A DNA stretch of 54,521 bases, taken from NCBI GenBank assembly GCA_022448645.1, contig JAKVBZ010000029.1, positions 1 to 54,521 on the forward strand. The letters are read 5' to 3'. This document shows positions 1 through 9,080 of the stretch, one piece after another. Below the pieces are notes generated by a model. It was not told the origin of the DNA and ran no database searches. It saw only the letters and a list, made by a program, of their open reading frames with translations. Position numbers and translations under genes: made by a program. Within the stretch, counting starts at the first letter, position 1. The number at the start of each line of letters is the position of its first letter. The stretch is from Pirellulaceae bacterium. Its GTDB lineage: Bacteria > Planctomycetota > Planctomycetia > Pirellulales > Pirellulaceae.

Positions 1-675
1 GATTTTATCCACCACTTCATCGGTCTTATCGCGACGTGCCAACGCCTTCGAAAAACGAAAGCCGTCAGGCAGAAGTACGACGTGATTCGCCACCGTCTGG
101 GCTGCGGCCAAGTACTTTTCAAAGAGAGCCGGCGACATCACCATCGACTCACCGGCGTTGGTAAAACCTTCGCCGGCTGCGCTGTCCGCTGGAAACTCTC
201 GAGTCAGCTGGAATTCGACCCCCGTCAGATCGCGGAGCGTGTTGTCGTATTCGATATTGCTCAGTCGACGCACAACGACTTGGCCAGGATCTCCAGCATT
301 TGCATAGGCTTCGGCATCCAGATAACCATCCACCCAGTTCGTCAGCATCGTCAGCTGACCCGCCGACAACTGCTCGCTATCTTTTGGTGGCATTTCCTGA
401 TTCTCGAGCATGAAGAGAATCTTTTGCCACTGGCGAGGATGACGCCGTACTTCCGCCAGCGACTGTAAGCTCTCGAGATCGAGATCGCCTTCAGGCTCAT
501 CCTTCCCGTGGCAATCCAGACAATACGTTTCGAGAAGAGGGCGGATGTGTGCGTCGTACTCGGCACCGATCTTTTCGAACGCGGCCGGCTGTTCACCCCA
601 CAGGTTGCTCGTCACAACGGCAAACGATCCCCAGAGCAGGCCAAACAGTAGATATTTTCGGTGAGCGCGAATCAT
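1..675 (-). CDS. Planctomycete cytochrome c / DUF1587-type secreted protein, 5' part only
   Basis: Only the first 225 codons are inside the window; the gene runs off the left edge, so there is no stop. The ATG at 675 starts a hydrophobic signal sequence (residues about 8-26). A heme-binding CLDCH follows (C52, C55, H56), with QEMPP near residue 98 as the likely axial Met region. RRLSNIEYDNTLRDLTG at about residue 135 is the typical start of a DUF1587 domain. In this family the order is normally cytochrome, then DUF1587, DUF1592, DUF1588 and DUF1585, in a protein of about 800 residues. Such proteins are secreted, common in planctomycetes, and of unknown exact role; electron transfer linked to polymer breakdown is an inference. 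No strong ribosome binding site is visible. Confidence 0.85.
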   Translation of the reverse strand, partial: MIRAHRKYLLFGLLWGSFAVVTSNLWGEQPAAFEKIGAEYDAHIRPLLETYCLDCHGKDEPEGDLDLESLQSLAEVRRHPRQWQKILFMLENQEMPPKDSEQLSAGQLTMLTNWVDGYLDAEAYANAGDPGQVVVRRLSNIEYDNTLRDLTGVEFQLTREFPADSAAGEGFTNAGESMVMSPALFEKYLAAAQTVANHVVLLPDGFRFSKALARRDKTDEVVDKI

Positions 676-991
676 ATTAAATAAAGCAGAAAACCGCAGC
701 GGCATGACATCGCAGATGCTTCATCCGAAGGGATTGGTCAACAGTCAGTTCATGAGTCAAGAGATCTCGGCCGGTGGTCTCACAATTGTACCACGGACCA
801 CAATTCAAACACCACCGTCTCAAGATCACCAAGAACTCCTCATCGGTTGGATAGTGGAGGACACGTCCTATATTTTTCTTCAATAACCACCAATTCTCTC
901 ATCACTGATCAAAGCCGTCACTGGCTTCTCCTGAACCTTGACCAACAGAAGCTGTAGGCTCCATCAACCGGCCGTCTCTCCACCACACCTT
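676..991. other. Intergenic region, no gene seen
   Basis: This 316-bp gap lies upstream of the minus-strand cytochrome gene and downstream of the GH2 gene. It should hold the promoter of the former. A weak inverted pair, GCTTCT near 924 and AGAAGC near 950, may be part of a terminator for the GH2 gene but has no T-run. Short frames here on both strands have no recognisable protein features. Confidence 0.5.
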
Positions 992-3900
992 TTACAAACC
1001 CATCTCATCGAGCTGTTCATCAAAATTCGTGGGTAACTCGGTAACCGGCTGGTCGGTCTCTCTTGCCGCGTAATTCAACATATTTCTCAACAGTCGCTCT
1101 GCGACAGGATCCTTGCCCAAATTCTGGCGAATGCGCATGGTATTGAGCGTGAATTGGCCCGCCCCCAAATTGTGAATCGCGATCGATAGCCCCGAGCTGT
1201 AACCCAAGGATGCGTGAATTGAACCAGCAACCACTTCCGCCAGATCCGATTGCCCTGACCAGGCACTGTTGTCAATCACTTCACGGTAGTAATCGTGATC
1301 CAGTACACAACCAGTCGGCATTCCGTCAAAGATAGGATGATTCTTGGCCCAATCATCCTTGTGGTACAGCCAAATGTGCAGGTCCGCTCGCACGCCTTTA
1401 TTTGTCAACGGCAAATAACGTGTCCGCAAATTGCCCTCATGAAAAACATCCGGCGAAAGAAAGACGACATGGGAACCGTAAGCAATCCGCTTTGCCAACT
1501 CGCGTATCGCATTTTGATAAACGACGGAACTGAATGCATACCGAAAGGCATCCGATGGCGGAACCTCCTTCATCTCACTCAACCACAGCTCCGTACCATC
1601 CTGAAGCGTTACCTTGGCATCGGCCCAGCAGGCCTGATCCGCCGCAATTCCATCAGTGGTTTCGGACACCTCGAGTAGAAAAAGAGTCTCGCCCTGTAGG
1701 TCGACGTCAATCGACAAAGGGGGCATCCCTTCGCGACGGACATCCGAACGGAATAGATTCTTATCTTTGAGAGACACCGAGTAGATCACGCTGCCCTGGC
1801 CCCCCGCCGCAAACGAATCGCTAATGATACCGGCTGTACTCACAAACGATTTTCCGGGTGAGGGGAGTTGAACGACAATACGACTTCTGGCGTGCGTGAA
1901 GATCCCACGTTCATACAGCTTGCCGTTCAGGTTCAACGGCTTACCTTCGTGGCCGTCGCGTTGAATTCGATCAAAAACCTGTAGCGGTATCAGTCCTGGC
2001 TCCGACTGAGGTAACGACTCGGCCTCTTTTTGTCTTTCCGCGCCTTCCCAGTAGTCCGACTTCTTCATGAAGACTTCTTCTGGCCGGAGACCAACCAGAA
2101 TCACTTCACGTGACTCTGGCTTGCCAGGCTGGAACTTTCGGTTCTTAATCCCGACATCGGTACACCACTTGGCAAGTTCCACGTCGCCACCCCAGATCAC
2201 GATCTCTTCTTCTACGGCGGGCATCTCCTCGGGATCCGCCACGTAAAATTCCAGCTCACCGCCTTCAGCAGCTGCACCTTCCAGAAAAGTCACCAGGAAA
2301 CGATACTTGCCGGATGGGCCCTCGACGACGATATCTTCAGCGAACACCGGCAGTGCGAAACTCGGTTCCGGCCTGCCACTGGTTTCTGGAACATTGATCG
2401 TCATCGTTCGGTCAAAAACACTCACGTTTTCTGGACCGACGACCTGCAGGCGAACAGGATACTCGCCTGCCCCCAGGATATCTTCGTTGGCCAACACCGC
2501 CTCAAAGCGCGCCGCCCGGCCTCGATACACCTGAACCGGCTCGACAAACAGACACCATCGCAGAGGAGCAAATGCGTCGAACATCGCGTCGACGATACCT
2601 GGCTTCAGCTCCCGAAAGGTGGTAGCCAGCATTCCCTCGCCCGTCGTGCTAGGATCTACTAAGCCAGTAACGTTGTAAGCAACGAGGTTCGGATTCGAGC
2701 GTAGCGCATTGGTGGCCAATACGCGCAAGTCGGCCATCCACGCCAAACATTGATGAAAGTAGTCATCCGGATTCGCGAACGTGTCTGCCAGGTTCCATCG
2801 TTCCCAATCGGCAAGAAACTTATCCAACATCTCACGGCAGACAAGCGCATCTTCGCATTCGGTAGCTTCTAGCCTTTCGTAGTGTCGAGCGTTCCGCACA
2901 AGATCGATGGCACTGCCAATACCACCCTCCGAATGAAAGATCGGCAAACCGTTCTTATCGTGGGTGCGCAGCGAATGGATCACGTCAGCCCGGTGTGGCA
3001 CCGATTTGTACGGGTGGGTATCGAACAGCGTGCTCTCCCACTCTTGTAGCTCAGGGTCAGCAATCACCTTGCCTGTGTGGGCAAAGTCGCCGCTGTTCAG
3101 GAGTACCACACGCGAATCGTCCAGCTCACGAACCAGAGGCAACGTCGTAAGCGCGTGTTCGTAGATGGGGTCCTTTACCGTTTCGTTAAGGATCCCCCAA
3201 ATCACAACGCTGGGATGATTCCGATCGCGACGGATCATCGACTTGACAGAACGATCAAAACGCTCGGCCAATTTGGGCGAAGGAGCCATCCGCCAGGCAC
3301 CAGCGTGTTCTTGATATACGAGCAACCCGATCTCGTCGCACATGTCGATTTGAGACCGAGGCACCTGTCCACCAAAGGTACGAATCATGTTGTGATTCGT
3401 GGCCTTGCAATTGATTAGGTCACGCCGAACTAGTTCCGGGTCCAGGGGGACGAAATGTCCAACCGGGGCACGGGCATCGGTCTGAGCACATTTAATAAAA
3501 ATCCGCTTGCCGTTCAGCCGAAAGTAGCCATCCTCGAAACGAAAGTCGCGAAAGCCACAACGCGTCGACTGTTCGGCCACCTCTGTCGAATCGTCAATTT
3601 CAATACGTGCCGTCACACGGTACAAGAAGGGATCGTTGAGCTCCCAAAGACGTGGTTCGTGTACAAGCAAAACCGTATCGATTTGGGAATCCCCTACTTT
3701 CAACACGCGTCTGACGCGTGTGCGGTGGAGTGTTTCTCCGCGCACATCTGGCGCGACAGAAAACTCAATGCGGACCGCCGTCTCCCGCTGTGATGCATTG
3801 CGCACGTTCGCTTGAATGCGGATCTTCCCCGTTTCGATATCCGGCTTCACAAACAGGTCTTCGATACGCACAGATGGCGAGACGATCAATTCGACCGATT

Positions 3901-4501
3901 CGGTAATGCCTCCGTAATTGAGAGCCAGTCCGGGCTTACAGGGAACGCCTCGAGCCCAAGCCGTGGTCTGTTGCAAAACATAACCGTCAATCGGCTCAAC
4001 CGTTGGGTTAAGCACCCGTACGGCGACCAGATTTTTTTGGCCCGGCTTGACCACCTCCGTTGCGTCCAGCACAAAGGGATCACCGGTACCTTCATGTTGC
4101 CCGATGTGCACACCATTGACCCACACGTCGGCCAAATAGTCGACCTGCCAAAATCGCAACAGATAGCGACCGCCGTTGTAGGGATTAGCCGGCGTCAGGA
4201 ATTCGCGCCAGTACCAGACGACACCGTGATAACCGGGATAAGTTTCTTGGAGGATGCCTGGGACCCGAGTCGACTTGGCGCCAGGCTCTACACGGTTATA
4301 CCAATGTTGTTCTCGACCAATGTTCTCCGAGTCCGTGGCAAGAAGCCAATCCCGGCCATCCAAATTGAATGTGGCACTCCATGCTGGCTGAAAAGTTGCT
4401 AAGAGCAAAAAAGAACTCAGAGTTAGCCTCGGTAAAATACTCTTCACTTGGTTGCTCCGGAGCTGATTGATCGTGGAGGAGATATTTAGATGTGACAGCA
4501 T
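992..4501 (-). CDS. Secreted glycoside hydrolase family 2 protein with NPCBM-like domain
   Basis: A 1169-residue protein if it starts at the ATG at 4501. An in-frame GTG lies further out at 4660, but the extra 53 residues look non-coding and would hide the signal peptide, whose hydrophobic core LTLSSFLLLATF precedes a likely cut after WSA. Order: jelly-roll sugar-binding domain (about 70-160, with VDYLADVWVNGVHIGQHEG), Ig-like domain, TIM barrel (about 320-580), then beta domains. The acid/base Glu is in IWGILNE (E440) and the likely nucleophile is in FHSEGG (E525), both as expected for GH2. Near residues 840-970 an NPCBM-like carbohydrate-binding module is recognisable (YERGIFTHARS). GH2 covers beta-galactosidase, glucuronidase and mannosidase; the substrate cannot be told here. 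It probably acts in the periplasm or outside the cell. Confidence 0.9.
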   Translation of the reverse strand: MLSHLNISSTINQLRSNQVKSILPRLTLSSFLLLATFQPAWSATFNLDGRDWLLATDSENIGREQHWYNRVEPGAKSTRVPGILQETYPGYHGVVWYWREFLTPANPYNGGRYLLRFWQVDYLADVWVNGVHIGQHEGTGDPFVLDATEVVKPGQKNLVAVRVLNPTVEPIDGYVLQQTTAWARGVPCKPGLALNYGGITESVELIVSPSVRIEDLFVKPDIETGKIRIQANVRNASQRETAVRIEFSVAPDVRGETLHRTRVRRVLKVGDSQIDTVLLVHEPRLWELNDPFLYRVTARIEIDDSTEVAEQSTRCGFRDFRFEDGYFRLNGKRIFIKCAQTDARAPVGHFVPLDPELVRRDLINCKATNHNMIRTFGGQVPRSQIDMCDEIGLLVYQEHAGAWRMAPSPKLAERFDRSVKSMIRRDRNHPSVVIWGILNETVKDPIYEHALTTLPLVRELDDSRVVLLNSGDFAHTGKVIADPELQEWESTLFDTHPYKSVPHRADVIHSLRTHDKNGLPIFHSEGGIGSAIDLVRNARHYERLEATECEDALVCREMLDKFLADWERWNLADTFANPDDYFHQCLAWMADLRVLATNALRSNPNLVAYNVTGLVDPSTTGEGMLATTFRELKPGIVDAMFDAFAPLRWCLFVEPVQVYRGRAARFEAVLANEDILGAGEYPVRLQVVGPENVSVFDRTMTINVPETSGRPEPSFALPVFAEDIVVEGPSGKYRFLVTFLEGAAAEGGELEFYVADPEEMPAVEEEIVIWGGDVELAKWCTDVGIKNRKFQPGKPESREVILVGLRPEEVFMKKSDYWEGAERQKEAESLPQSEPGLIPLQVFDRIQRDGHEGKPLNLNGKLYERGIFTHARSRIVVQLPSPGKSFVSTAGIISDSFAAGGQGSVIYSVSLKDKNLFRSDVRREGMPPLSIDVDLQGETLFLLEVSETTDGIAADQACWADAKVTLQDGTELWLSEMKEVPPSDAFRYAFSSVVYQNAIRELAKRIAYGSHVVFLSPDVFHEGNLRTRYLPLTNKGVRADLHIWLYHKDDWAKNHPIFDGMPTGCVLDHDYYREVIDNSAWSGQSDLAEVVAGSIHASLGYSSGLSIAIHNLGAGQFTLNTMRIRQNLGKDPVAERLLRNMLNYAARETDQPVTELPTNFDEQLDEMGL

Positions 4502-4701
4502 GACATGGTAGGCCTTGAGGTATTGCGATGCAAACAACACCACAATACCAACGCGGGGATTGACACCAACACAGGAGGATCCACCAACACCGCCGCATTG
4601 GAAACGGCTTCCGTTGGAAGCACCAACGGTAAGACTGCGACTTCGTGTTCCTGGCCTCACACCGGGTGATCGTTACCATTGTTGTCAACCAACAGCACTT
4701 G

Positions 4702-4733
4702 TTACAAGTCCGGCGTTTCAATTGTATTATAAT
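4702..4733 (+). promoter_or_regulatory. Possible promoter for the ThDP enzyme gene
   Basis: TATTAT at 4725-4730, overlapping TATAAT at 4728-4733, could be a -10 box. TTACAA at 4702-4707 lies 17 bp before TATTAT as a weak -35. The AT-rich core also reads as TATAAT on the minus strand, so it could serve the divergent GH2 gene. This is pattern matching only; planctomycete promoters are poorly defined. Confidence 0.28.
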
Positions 4734-4800
4734 GATTGGCGCAGTCGATAGATGACACTTGAATCGCAACATTTTTTGCCCACATCAAGGAGAAGTTCCT

Positions 4801-6459
4801 ATGCCGATCACGGGAGGAGAGGCGATTGTTCGTTGCCTGGCGGCTCAGGAGGTGAACACGGTTTTCGGGATTCCAGGTGCTCACAACTTAAGCTTGTACG
4901 ATGCACTCTGCGACATCAGTGGCATTCGGCACATCGTCGCCCGTCACGAACAAGGCGCAGCCTTCATGGCTGACGGATACGCACGAGCCAGTGGGCGCGT
5001 GGGAGTCTGCCTCAGTACTAGCGGACCAGCCGCGCTCAACACACTCACTTCGCTGGCAACCGCCTATAGTGATTCCGCACCCGTCTTGTGCGTCGCCAGC
5101 CAGATTCCTGCTGCAGGAATCGGTCTGGGCAAAGGATATTTACACGAATGCACCGACCAATTGGGATGCTTTCGCCCCGTGACAAAGTGGTGCGCTCGCG
5201 CCAACACGGTGAGTGAAATCCCTGGTGTGATGCATGACGCGTTTACACATATGCTAACGGGACGACAACGACCTACCGCGATCGAAGTACCCTGCGACAT
5301 CATGGAATCTCAAGAGGATGTGAACTTTCCTGACGTTGTCCAAACCTTTCGGCCGCAGCCGACAGCCAGCGCCATTCATCAGGCAGTCGAGCTGTTAAGA
5401 AACGCCAGCCGTCCAGTGATCTGGGCAGGCGGCGGCGTGATTTCGAGCGAGGCTGGCGATGAGCTGGAACAGCTGGCCGTTCGAATGGACGCACCAATTT
5501 TCACCACCGTCCTGGGAAAAGGCTGCATTTCAGGCGACCATCCGCTCTCGGCCGGCGCCGCCATATTACATCCAGCAGCGCAAGAGTACCTTGCCGGCTG
5601 CGACACCATGCTCGCTGTCGGCACACGCTTCACAGAAGAAGAAGTAGATCGCTGGAAGCTACGTTTGCCTACACCGCTAATCCATATCGATGTGGATCCA
5701 GCAGAGATCGGTCGCAATTATCCAGCAGCTGTGGGCGTCGTGGGCGACGCGCAAGAGTCATTGCGGACAATGAATGAACATCTCGCCCAACAAAAATCCT
5801 TTGCTGACGTTGGCCAGTCCAAGCGCGCTGCCGAAGTCACCACACTGCGTCAAGCCATCCTCGACGATTCACGTCAACGTGCACCGGCTGGCGTCGAGCT
5901 TGTCGAGACGTTGCAATCAGCCCTTCCACGAGAAACCATTCTCGTGAGTGATTTGACCGTGGCGGCTTATTGGTGTCGGAGGATGCTTGACGTCTATGAA
6001 CCTCGAACGAACATCTATCCATGGGGATTCTGCACCTTAGGTTTCGGCGTCCCCGCAGCCGTCGGTGCCAAAGCCGCTCGACCTGACCGCCCGGTCGTTG
6101 TCCTTTCTGGGGATGGAGGATTCCTATTCAATTGCCAGGAACTGGCTACGGCCGTGCAATTCGACCTGCCGATTATCGTGCTGGTGTTTAACGACGGTGG
6201 ATACGGCGTTTTACGTCGCCAACAGGAAGTCCTCTATGGAAGGACGTTGGGTGCAGACTTAGTCAACCCAGACTTCGTAGCCCTGGCCCAAGCGTTTGGT
6301 GTCGAGAGTCGGCTGGTCACAAGCTTCGGCCAGTTGGGTTCAGCAGTTAGCGCGGCCGTAGACTGCGGGCGGACCTCCGTGATTGAAGTACAGATGCAGC
6401 TACCATGGATGACGATGGAGCCGTCAGCAGCGCTTTTTGCTGACACGGTGGTGAAGTGA
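4801..6459 (+). CDS. ThDP-dependent enzyme, acetolactate synthase / 2-oxoacid decarboxylase-like
   Basis: A 552-residue single-chain thiamine diphosphate enzyme. The ATG at 4801 is preferred over an in-frame ATG at 4759 because AAGGAG (4787-4792) sits 8 nt before it. Order: N-terminal pyrimidine-binding domain with RHEQGAAF holding the catalytic Glu (E50), central FAD/NAD-like domain, and C-terminal diphosphate-binding domain with GDGGF at 437 and the metal-site Asn in NDGGYG (N464). The family includes acetolactate synthase large subunit and 5-guanidino-2-oxopentanoate decarboxylase. No regulatory small subunit lies nearby, so a catabolic lyase or decarboxylase role is more likely than valine synthesis. 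Its end is 23 bp from the end of the convergent split ThDP decarboxylase operon. It does not have the AHETNAG-type motif of sulfoacetaldehyde acetyltransferase. Confidence 0.85.
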   Translation: MPITGGEAIVRCLAAQEVNTVFGIPGAHNLSLYDALCDISGIRHIVARHEQGAAFMADGYARASGRVGVCLSTSGPAALNTLTSLATAYSDSAPVLCVASQIPAAGIGLGKGYLHECTDQLGCFRPVTKWCARANTVSEIPGVMHDAFTHMLTGRQRPTAIEVPCDIMESQEDVNFPDVVQTFRPQPTASAIHQAVELLRNASRPVIWAGGGVISSEAGDELEQLAVRMDAPIFTTVLGKGCISGDHPLSAGAAILHPAAQEYLAGCDTMLAVGTRFTEEEVDRWKLRLPTPLIHIDVDPAEIGRNYPAAVGVVGDAQESLRTMNEHLAQQKSFADVGQSKRAAEVTTLRQAILDDSRQRAPAGVELVETLQSALPRETILVSDLTVAAYWCRRMLDVYEPRTNIYPWGFCTLGFGVPAAVGAKAARPDRPVVVLSGDGGFLFNCQELATAVQFDLPIIVLVFNDGGYGVLRRQQEVLYGRTLGADLVNPDFVALAQAFGVESRLVTSFGQLGSAVSAAVDCGRTSVIEVQMQLPWMTMEPSAALFADTVVK

Positions 6460-6482
6460 CGAAGAACGCCACGAACATGGCG

Positions 6483-7088
6483 TCAGTCGTCATGAAGCAA
6501 CGCACCCACTCTCGCCATCTGATCAGCGATCGGCTCCTGTACCGTCCCCATGTCAGCACGTAAAGCCGGTTCGACACGGAGCCAAATAAATCGCGGGCCC
6601 GTGGCTTGCAACGCTTGGGCAGCAGCCGCTTTCCATTCCTGCGATGCCTGGTAGGTGCCTACCGATGGATAACCGATGGAACGTGCCATTTCCTCATAAT
6701 CGACAGCAAGATTGCTGGCGACCGTTTTCTGGCCACCGGTCACGTCATAAATCTGATTGTCCAACAGTACGATCGTCAGATTTGTACACTTCGCGCCTAT
6801 GACAGTCACCAGCGCTCCAAGACTCATCAGCAAAGACCCATCACCGGTGAGCACCATCACGTTGCGAGCCGGTTTTGCCAGGGCGAGTCCCACGGCAAAA
6901 GGAATCGCACCGCCCATGGTGGACGGGTTGAAATGAAAGTCTAAAGGATGTTCCGCAATCAGAGGCCAAACCCGAGATGACCCTTGATTCGTAATCACCA
7001 CATCGCCAGGTTGGCGCGCGTCAGCCAGAGTCTTTAGCGCGTCGCGAAGTGGAATGCGTGAGGGGTTTCTCTGCTCGCAAGAATTCAT
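6483..7088 (-). CDS. ThDP decarboxylase beta subunit, sulfopyruvate/phosphonopyruvate decarboxylase-like
   Basis: A 201-residue protein that is only the diphosphate-binding half of a ThDP enzyme. GDGSLL (82-87) and the Asn/Gly stretch LLDNQIYDVTGGQ (108-120) form the ThDP/Mg site. Size and motifs fit the beta subunit of sulfopyruvate decarboxylase (ComE); phosphonopyruvate decarboxylase is closely related but usually one chain. It starts 7 bp after the alpha subunit gene on the same strand, so the two should be co-translated and form a heteromer in the cytoplasm. The substrate is not proven: sulfopyruvate, phosphonopyruvate or another 3-substituted pyruvate are all possible. Confidence 0.8.
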   Translation of the reverse strand: MNSCEQRNPSRIPLRDALKTLADARQPGDVVITNQGSSRVWPLIAEHPLDFHFNPSTMGGAIPFAVGLALAKPARNVMVLTGDGSLLMSLGALVTVIGAKCTNLTIVLLDNQIYDVTGGQKTVASNLAVDYEEMARSIGYPSVGTYQASQEWKAAAAQALQATGPRFIWLRVEPALRADMGTVQEPIADQMARVGALLHDD

Positions 7089-7095
7089 AAATAGG

Positions 7096-7572
7096 TCACT
7101 CCGCCAACAAAACGATGTGGGATCTCTTCGTTTTCAGAAAACGTTGCAGGCTATTGGCTAGTTGGGGTTTCTCGTCGACTGTTTCAACGATTTGATAGTC
7201 GATGCCCCACGCCTGAAGAACTGGCTCTGCAAACGTTTTGGCCGTGTCTTTGGAATCTGAGTTGAGCCAGTTCCTGGCACCGACGATCGCAAACACAGGC
7301 ACCTTTAAGTCAAATGCGATATTGCGCAACGCATCCCCCGACTCAAAGAGTCCCGTGGTTTGCATCATCAGGATGGGAGTCTTGCCACCCAAGGTCAACC
7401 CAGCAGCCAGCGGCCAAGCTTCACCTTCTCGGCAAACTCGCAGCAAATCGAAGTTGGAGGCTGCTTCTAACGCTGATTCCCAAGTGCCTAAGGAGGTATC
7501 AGGGATCCATACCACATGGGAAACGCCGCATTGCGTGAGGATGGAAACAATTTCTTCGCCGTCAAATAACAT
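7096..7572 (-). CDS. ThDP decarboxylase alpha subunit, sulfopyruvate/phosphonopyruvate decarboxylase-like
   Basis: About 158 residues, the pyrimidine-binding half of a split ThDP enzyme. The catalytic Glu is expected in CREGEA (E49 or E51). QTTGLFESGDALRN and KVPVFAIVGARNW match the fold of ComD-type alpha subunits, which are usually about 165 residues. The ATG at 7572 is chosen; a GTG at 7578 adds two residues. The gene follows the DUF1501 gene by 23-29 bp and precedes the beta subunit by 7 bp, so it belongs to a six-gene minus-strand run beginning with the SDR gene at 13666. An enzyme operon attached to a DUF1549/DUF1501 pair is unusual and suggests the pair delivers the substrate. Confidence 0.8.
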   Translation of the reverse strand: MLFDGEEIVSILTQCGVSHVVWIPDTSLGTWESALEAASNFDLLRVCREGEAWPLAAGLTLGGKTPILMMQTTGLFESGDALRNIAFDLKVPVFAIVGARNWLNSDSKDTAKTFAEPVLQAWGIDYQIVETVDEKPQLANSLQRFLKTKRSHIVLLAE

Positions 7573-7601
7573 ACTCACATAACCTGGTAAAGGGTGTGCG
7601 A

Positions 7602-9080
7602 CTAAACAAGCAGTTTGTGCTGCACCTGTGCCTGCTGGTTATCTACCAGCGCGACGTCGCGTCCCGCGACGTTGAATTTTAATCGCTTGTAGTCGAGGCC
7701 GAATTGGTGAAGAACCGTGGCCAGCCAATCATAATGATGCACCACGTCTTCCACTGCATGGTGAGCAAACTCGTCGGTCTGGCCATGAACATATCCACCT
7801 CGCACACCACCACCAGCCACCCACATAGTGAATCCGTAGGTGTTGTGATCCCGGCCAATGGCGGCACGTTTTTGTTTCCCATTGCGAAACTGGACCACTG
7901 GCAAACGGCCCATTTCCCCGCCCCAATGCACGAGCGTGCTGTCGAGAAGACCTCGCTGTTTGAGGTCTTTGACCAACGCGGCAGCCGGCTTGTCCACCTC
8001 ACGGCAGCGGTTCGGCAGTTCGGTCAAGATACCACCATGATGATCCCATTCCTGACTGCTGGCAAAGATCTCAACAAACCGTACTCCTCGTTCCACAAGC
8101 CGTCTGGCGATTAGGCAGCGAGTACCGTAACTGCGGGTGATCTCTTGATCAATCCCATACATCTTTATGGTGGCTTTAGTCTCTTGGGAAATGTCGAAAG
8201 CTTCCCGTGCCGACAACTGCAGCTGAGCCGCCAATTGATAGCTGGCCATCCTCGCCGAAAGATCGTTTTCGCCCGGATGTTCTCGCAGATGTTTGTCGTT
8301 GAACTTGCCGAGAAAGTCAAGTTGGCCTTCTTGGACAGCACCTCGCAAATGTGGCGGCGGATCCAGGTTGAAGATCCTGGGCTCAGCTGGCCGGACATGA
8401 GTGCCCTGATAGATCGCCGGCAGGTTCCCGCTGTACCACTCTACATTTCCTCGAATAGGAGGCCCCTTGGGGTCCGTCATGGCCACGAAGGCCGGCAACC
8501 GATCCGACTCGCATCCCAATCCGTACATCAGCCAGCTTCCCAGCGGCGCACGACCACCGATCGGCTCGCCCGTATAAAGCGCCATCATTGCGGGAAAATG
8601 GTTGTTGGCCCCGGAATGCATTGACCGAATCAAGGTAATGTCGTCAGCAACATCCCCCAAATACGGCAGTAGCTCTGACAACTCCATGCCGCACTGCCCA
8701 TGTCGCCTGAATTTCCAAGCGGGGCCCATGATCTCGCGGCTAGCCTGCGCGGGATTGTCGAATTTAACATCACCGGAAAAGTCTTCTCCACTTCGCTTGA
8801 TAAGCTCAGGCTTCGGATCAAACAAATCAATTTGGCTGGGTCCACCCAACATGAACATGGAGATCATGGCCCGAGCTCGCGGCTGGTGCTGCGGAGGCCT
8901 GGGTCGAGTGTCATACGTACGAGGAACCAATTCGGGCTTGGTAGGGGCTGTTGATTCTGCCGCGCGCAATCCATCGCGCTGCAGTAGCCAGCTGGCAGCA
9001 ATCCCACTCAGCCCCATCGCAGAGGATTTTAGTAGATGACGTCGGCAGCAGGAGGATTGTTGGTTCATGGACTTGTACAT
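7602..9080 (-). CDS. DUF1501 family secreted protein
   Basis: A 492-residue DUF1501 protein. The twin-arginine signal CCRRHLLKSSAMG is at the N-terminus and is followed by a hydrophobic stretch, so Tat export of a folded protein is likely. MLGGPSQIDLFDPKPELI is the hallmark near the start of the domain; LVHWGGEMGRLPVV and RDHNTYGFTMWVAGGG lie in the second half. The fold is alkaline-phosphatase/sulfatase-like, but the function is unknown. The ATG at 9080 directly abuts the stop codon of the DUF1549/1553 gene; a second ATG at 9068 is an alternative start. DUF1501 genes nearly always pair with DUF1549/1553 genes in planctomycetes, and the two proteins probably act together outside the cytoplasm. 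Confidence 0.92.
   Translation of the reverse strand: MYKSMNQQSSCCRRHLLKSSAMGLSGIAASWLLQRDGLRAAESTAPTKPELVPRTYDTRPRPPQHQPRARAMISMFMLGGPSQIDLFDPKPELIKRSGEDFSGDVKFDNPAQASREIMGPAWKFRRHGQCGMELSELLPYLGDVADDITLIRSMHSGANNHFPAMMALYTGEPIGGRAPLGSWLMYGLGCESDRLPAFVAMTDPKGPPIRGNVEWYSGNLPAIYQGTHVRPAEPRIFNLDPPPHLRGAVQEGQLDFLGKFNDKHLREHPGENDLSARMASYQLAAQLQLSAREAFDISQETKATIKMYGIDQEITRSYGTRCLIARRLVERGVRFVEIFASSQEWDHHGGILTELPNRCREVDKPAAALVKDLKQRGLLDSTLVHWGGEMGRLPVVQFRNGKQKRAAIGRDHNTYGFTMWVAGGGVRGGYVHGQTDEFAHHAVEDVVHHYDWLATVLHQFGLDYKRLKFNVAGRDVALVDNQQAQVQHKLLV

Noticed and set aside
677..883. 68-codon minus-strand frame
   Set aside because: No ribosome binding site, no recognisable domain, and it lies in the leader of the cytochrome gene.
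4502..4660. Upstream GTG start of the GH2 gene
   Set aside because: It adds 53 residues of Gly/Ser/Arg-rich sequence before a good signal peptide.
4801..6459. Sulfoacetaldehyde acetyltransferase, which would complete a sulfolactate pathway
   Set aside because: The active-site segment is RHEQGAAF, as in acetolactate-synthase-like enzymes, not the AHETNAG type of that enzyme.
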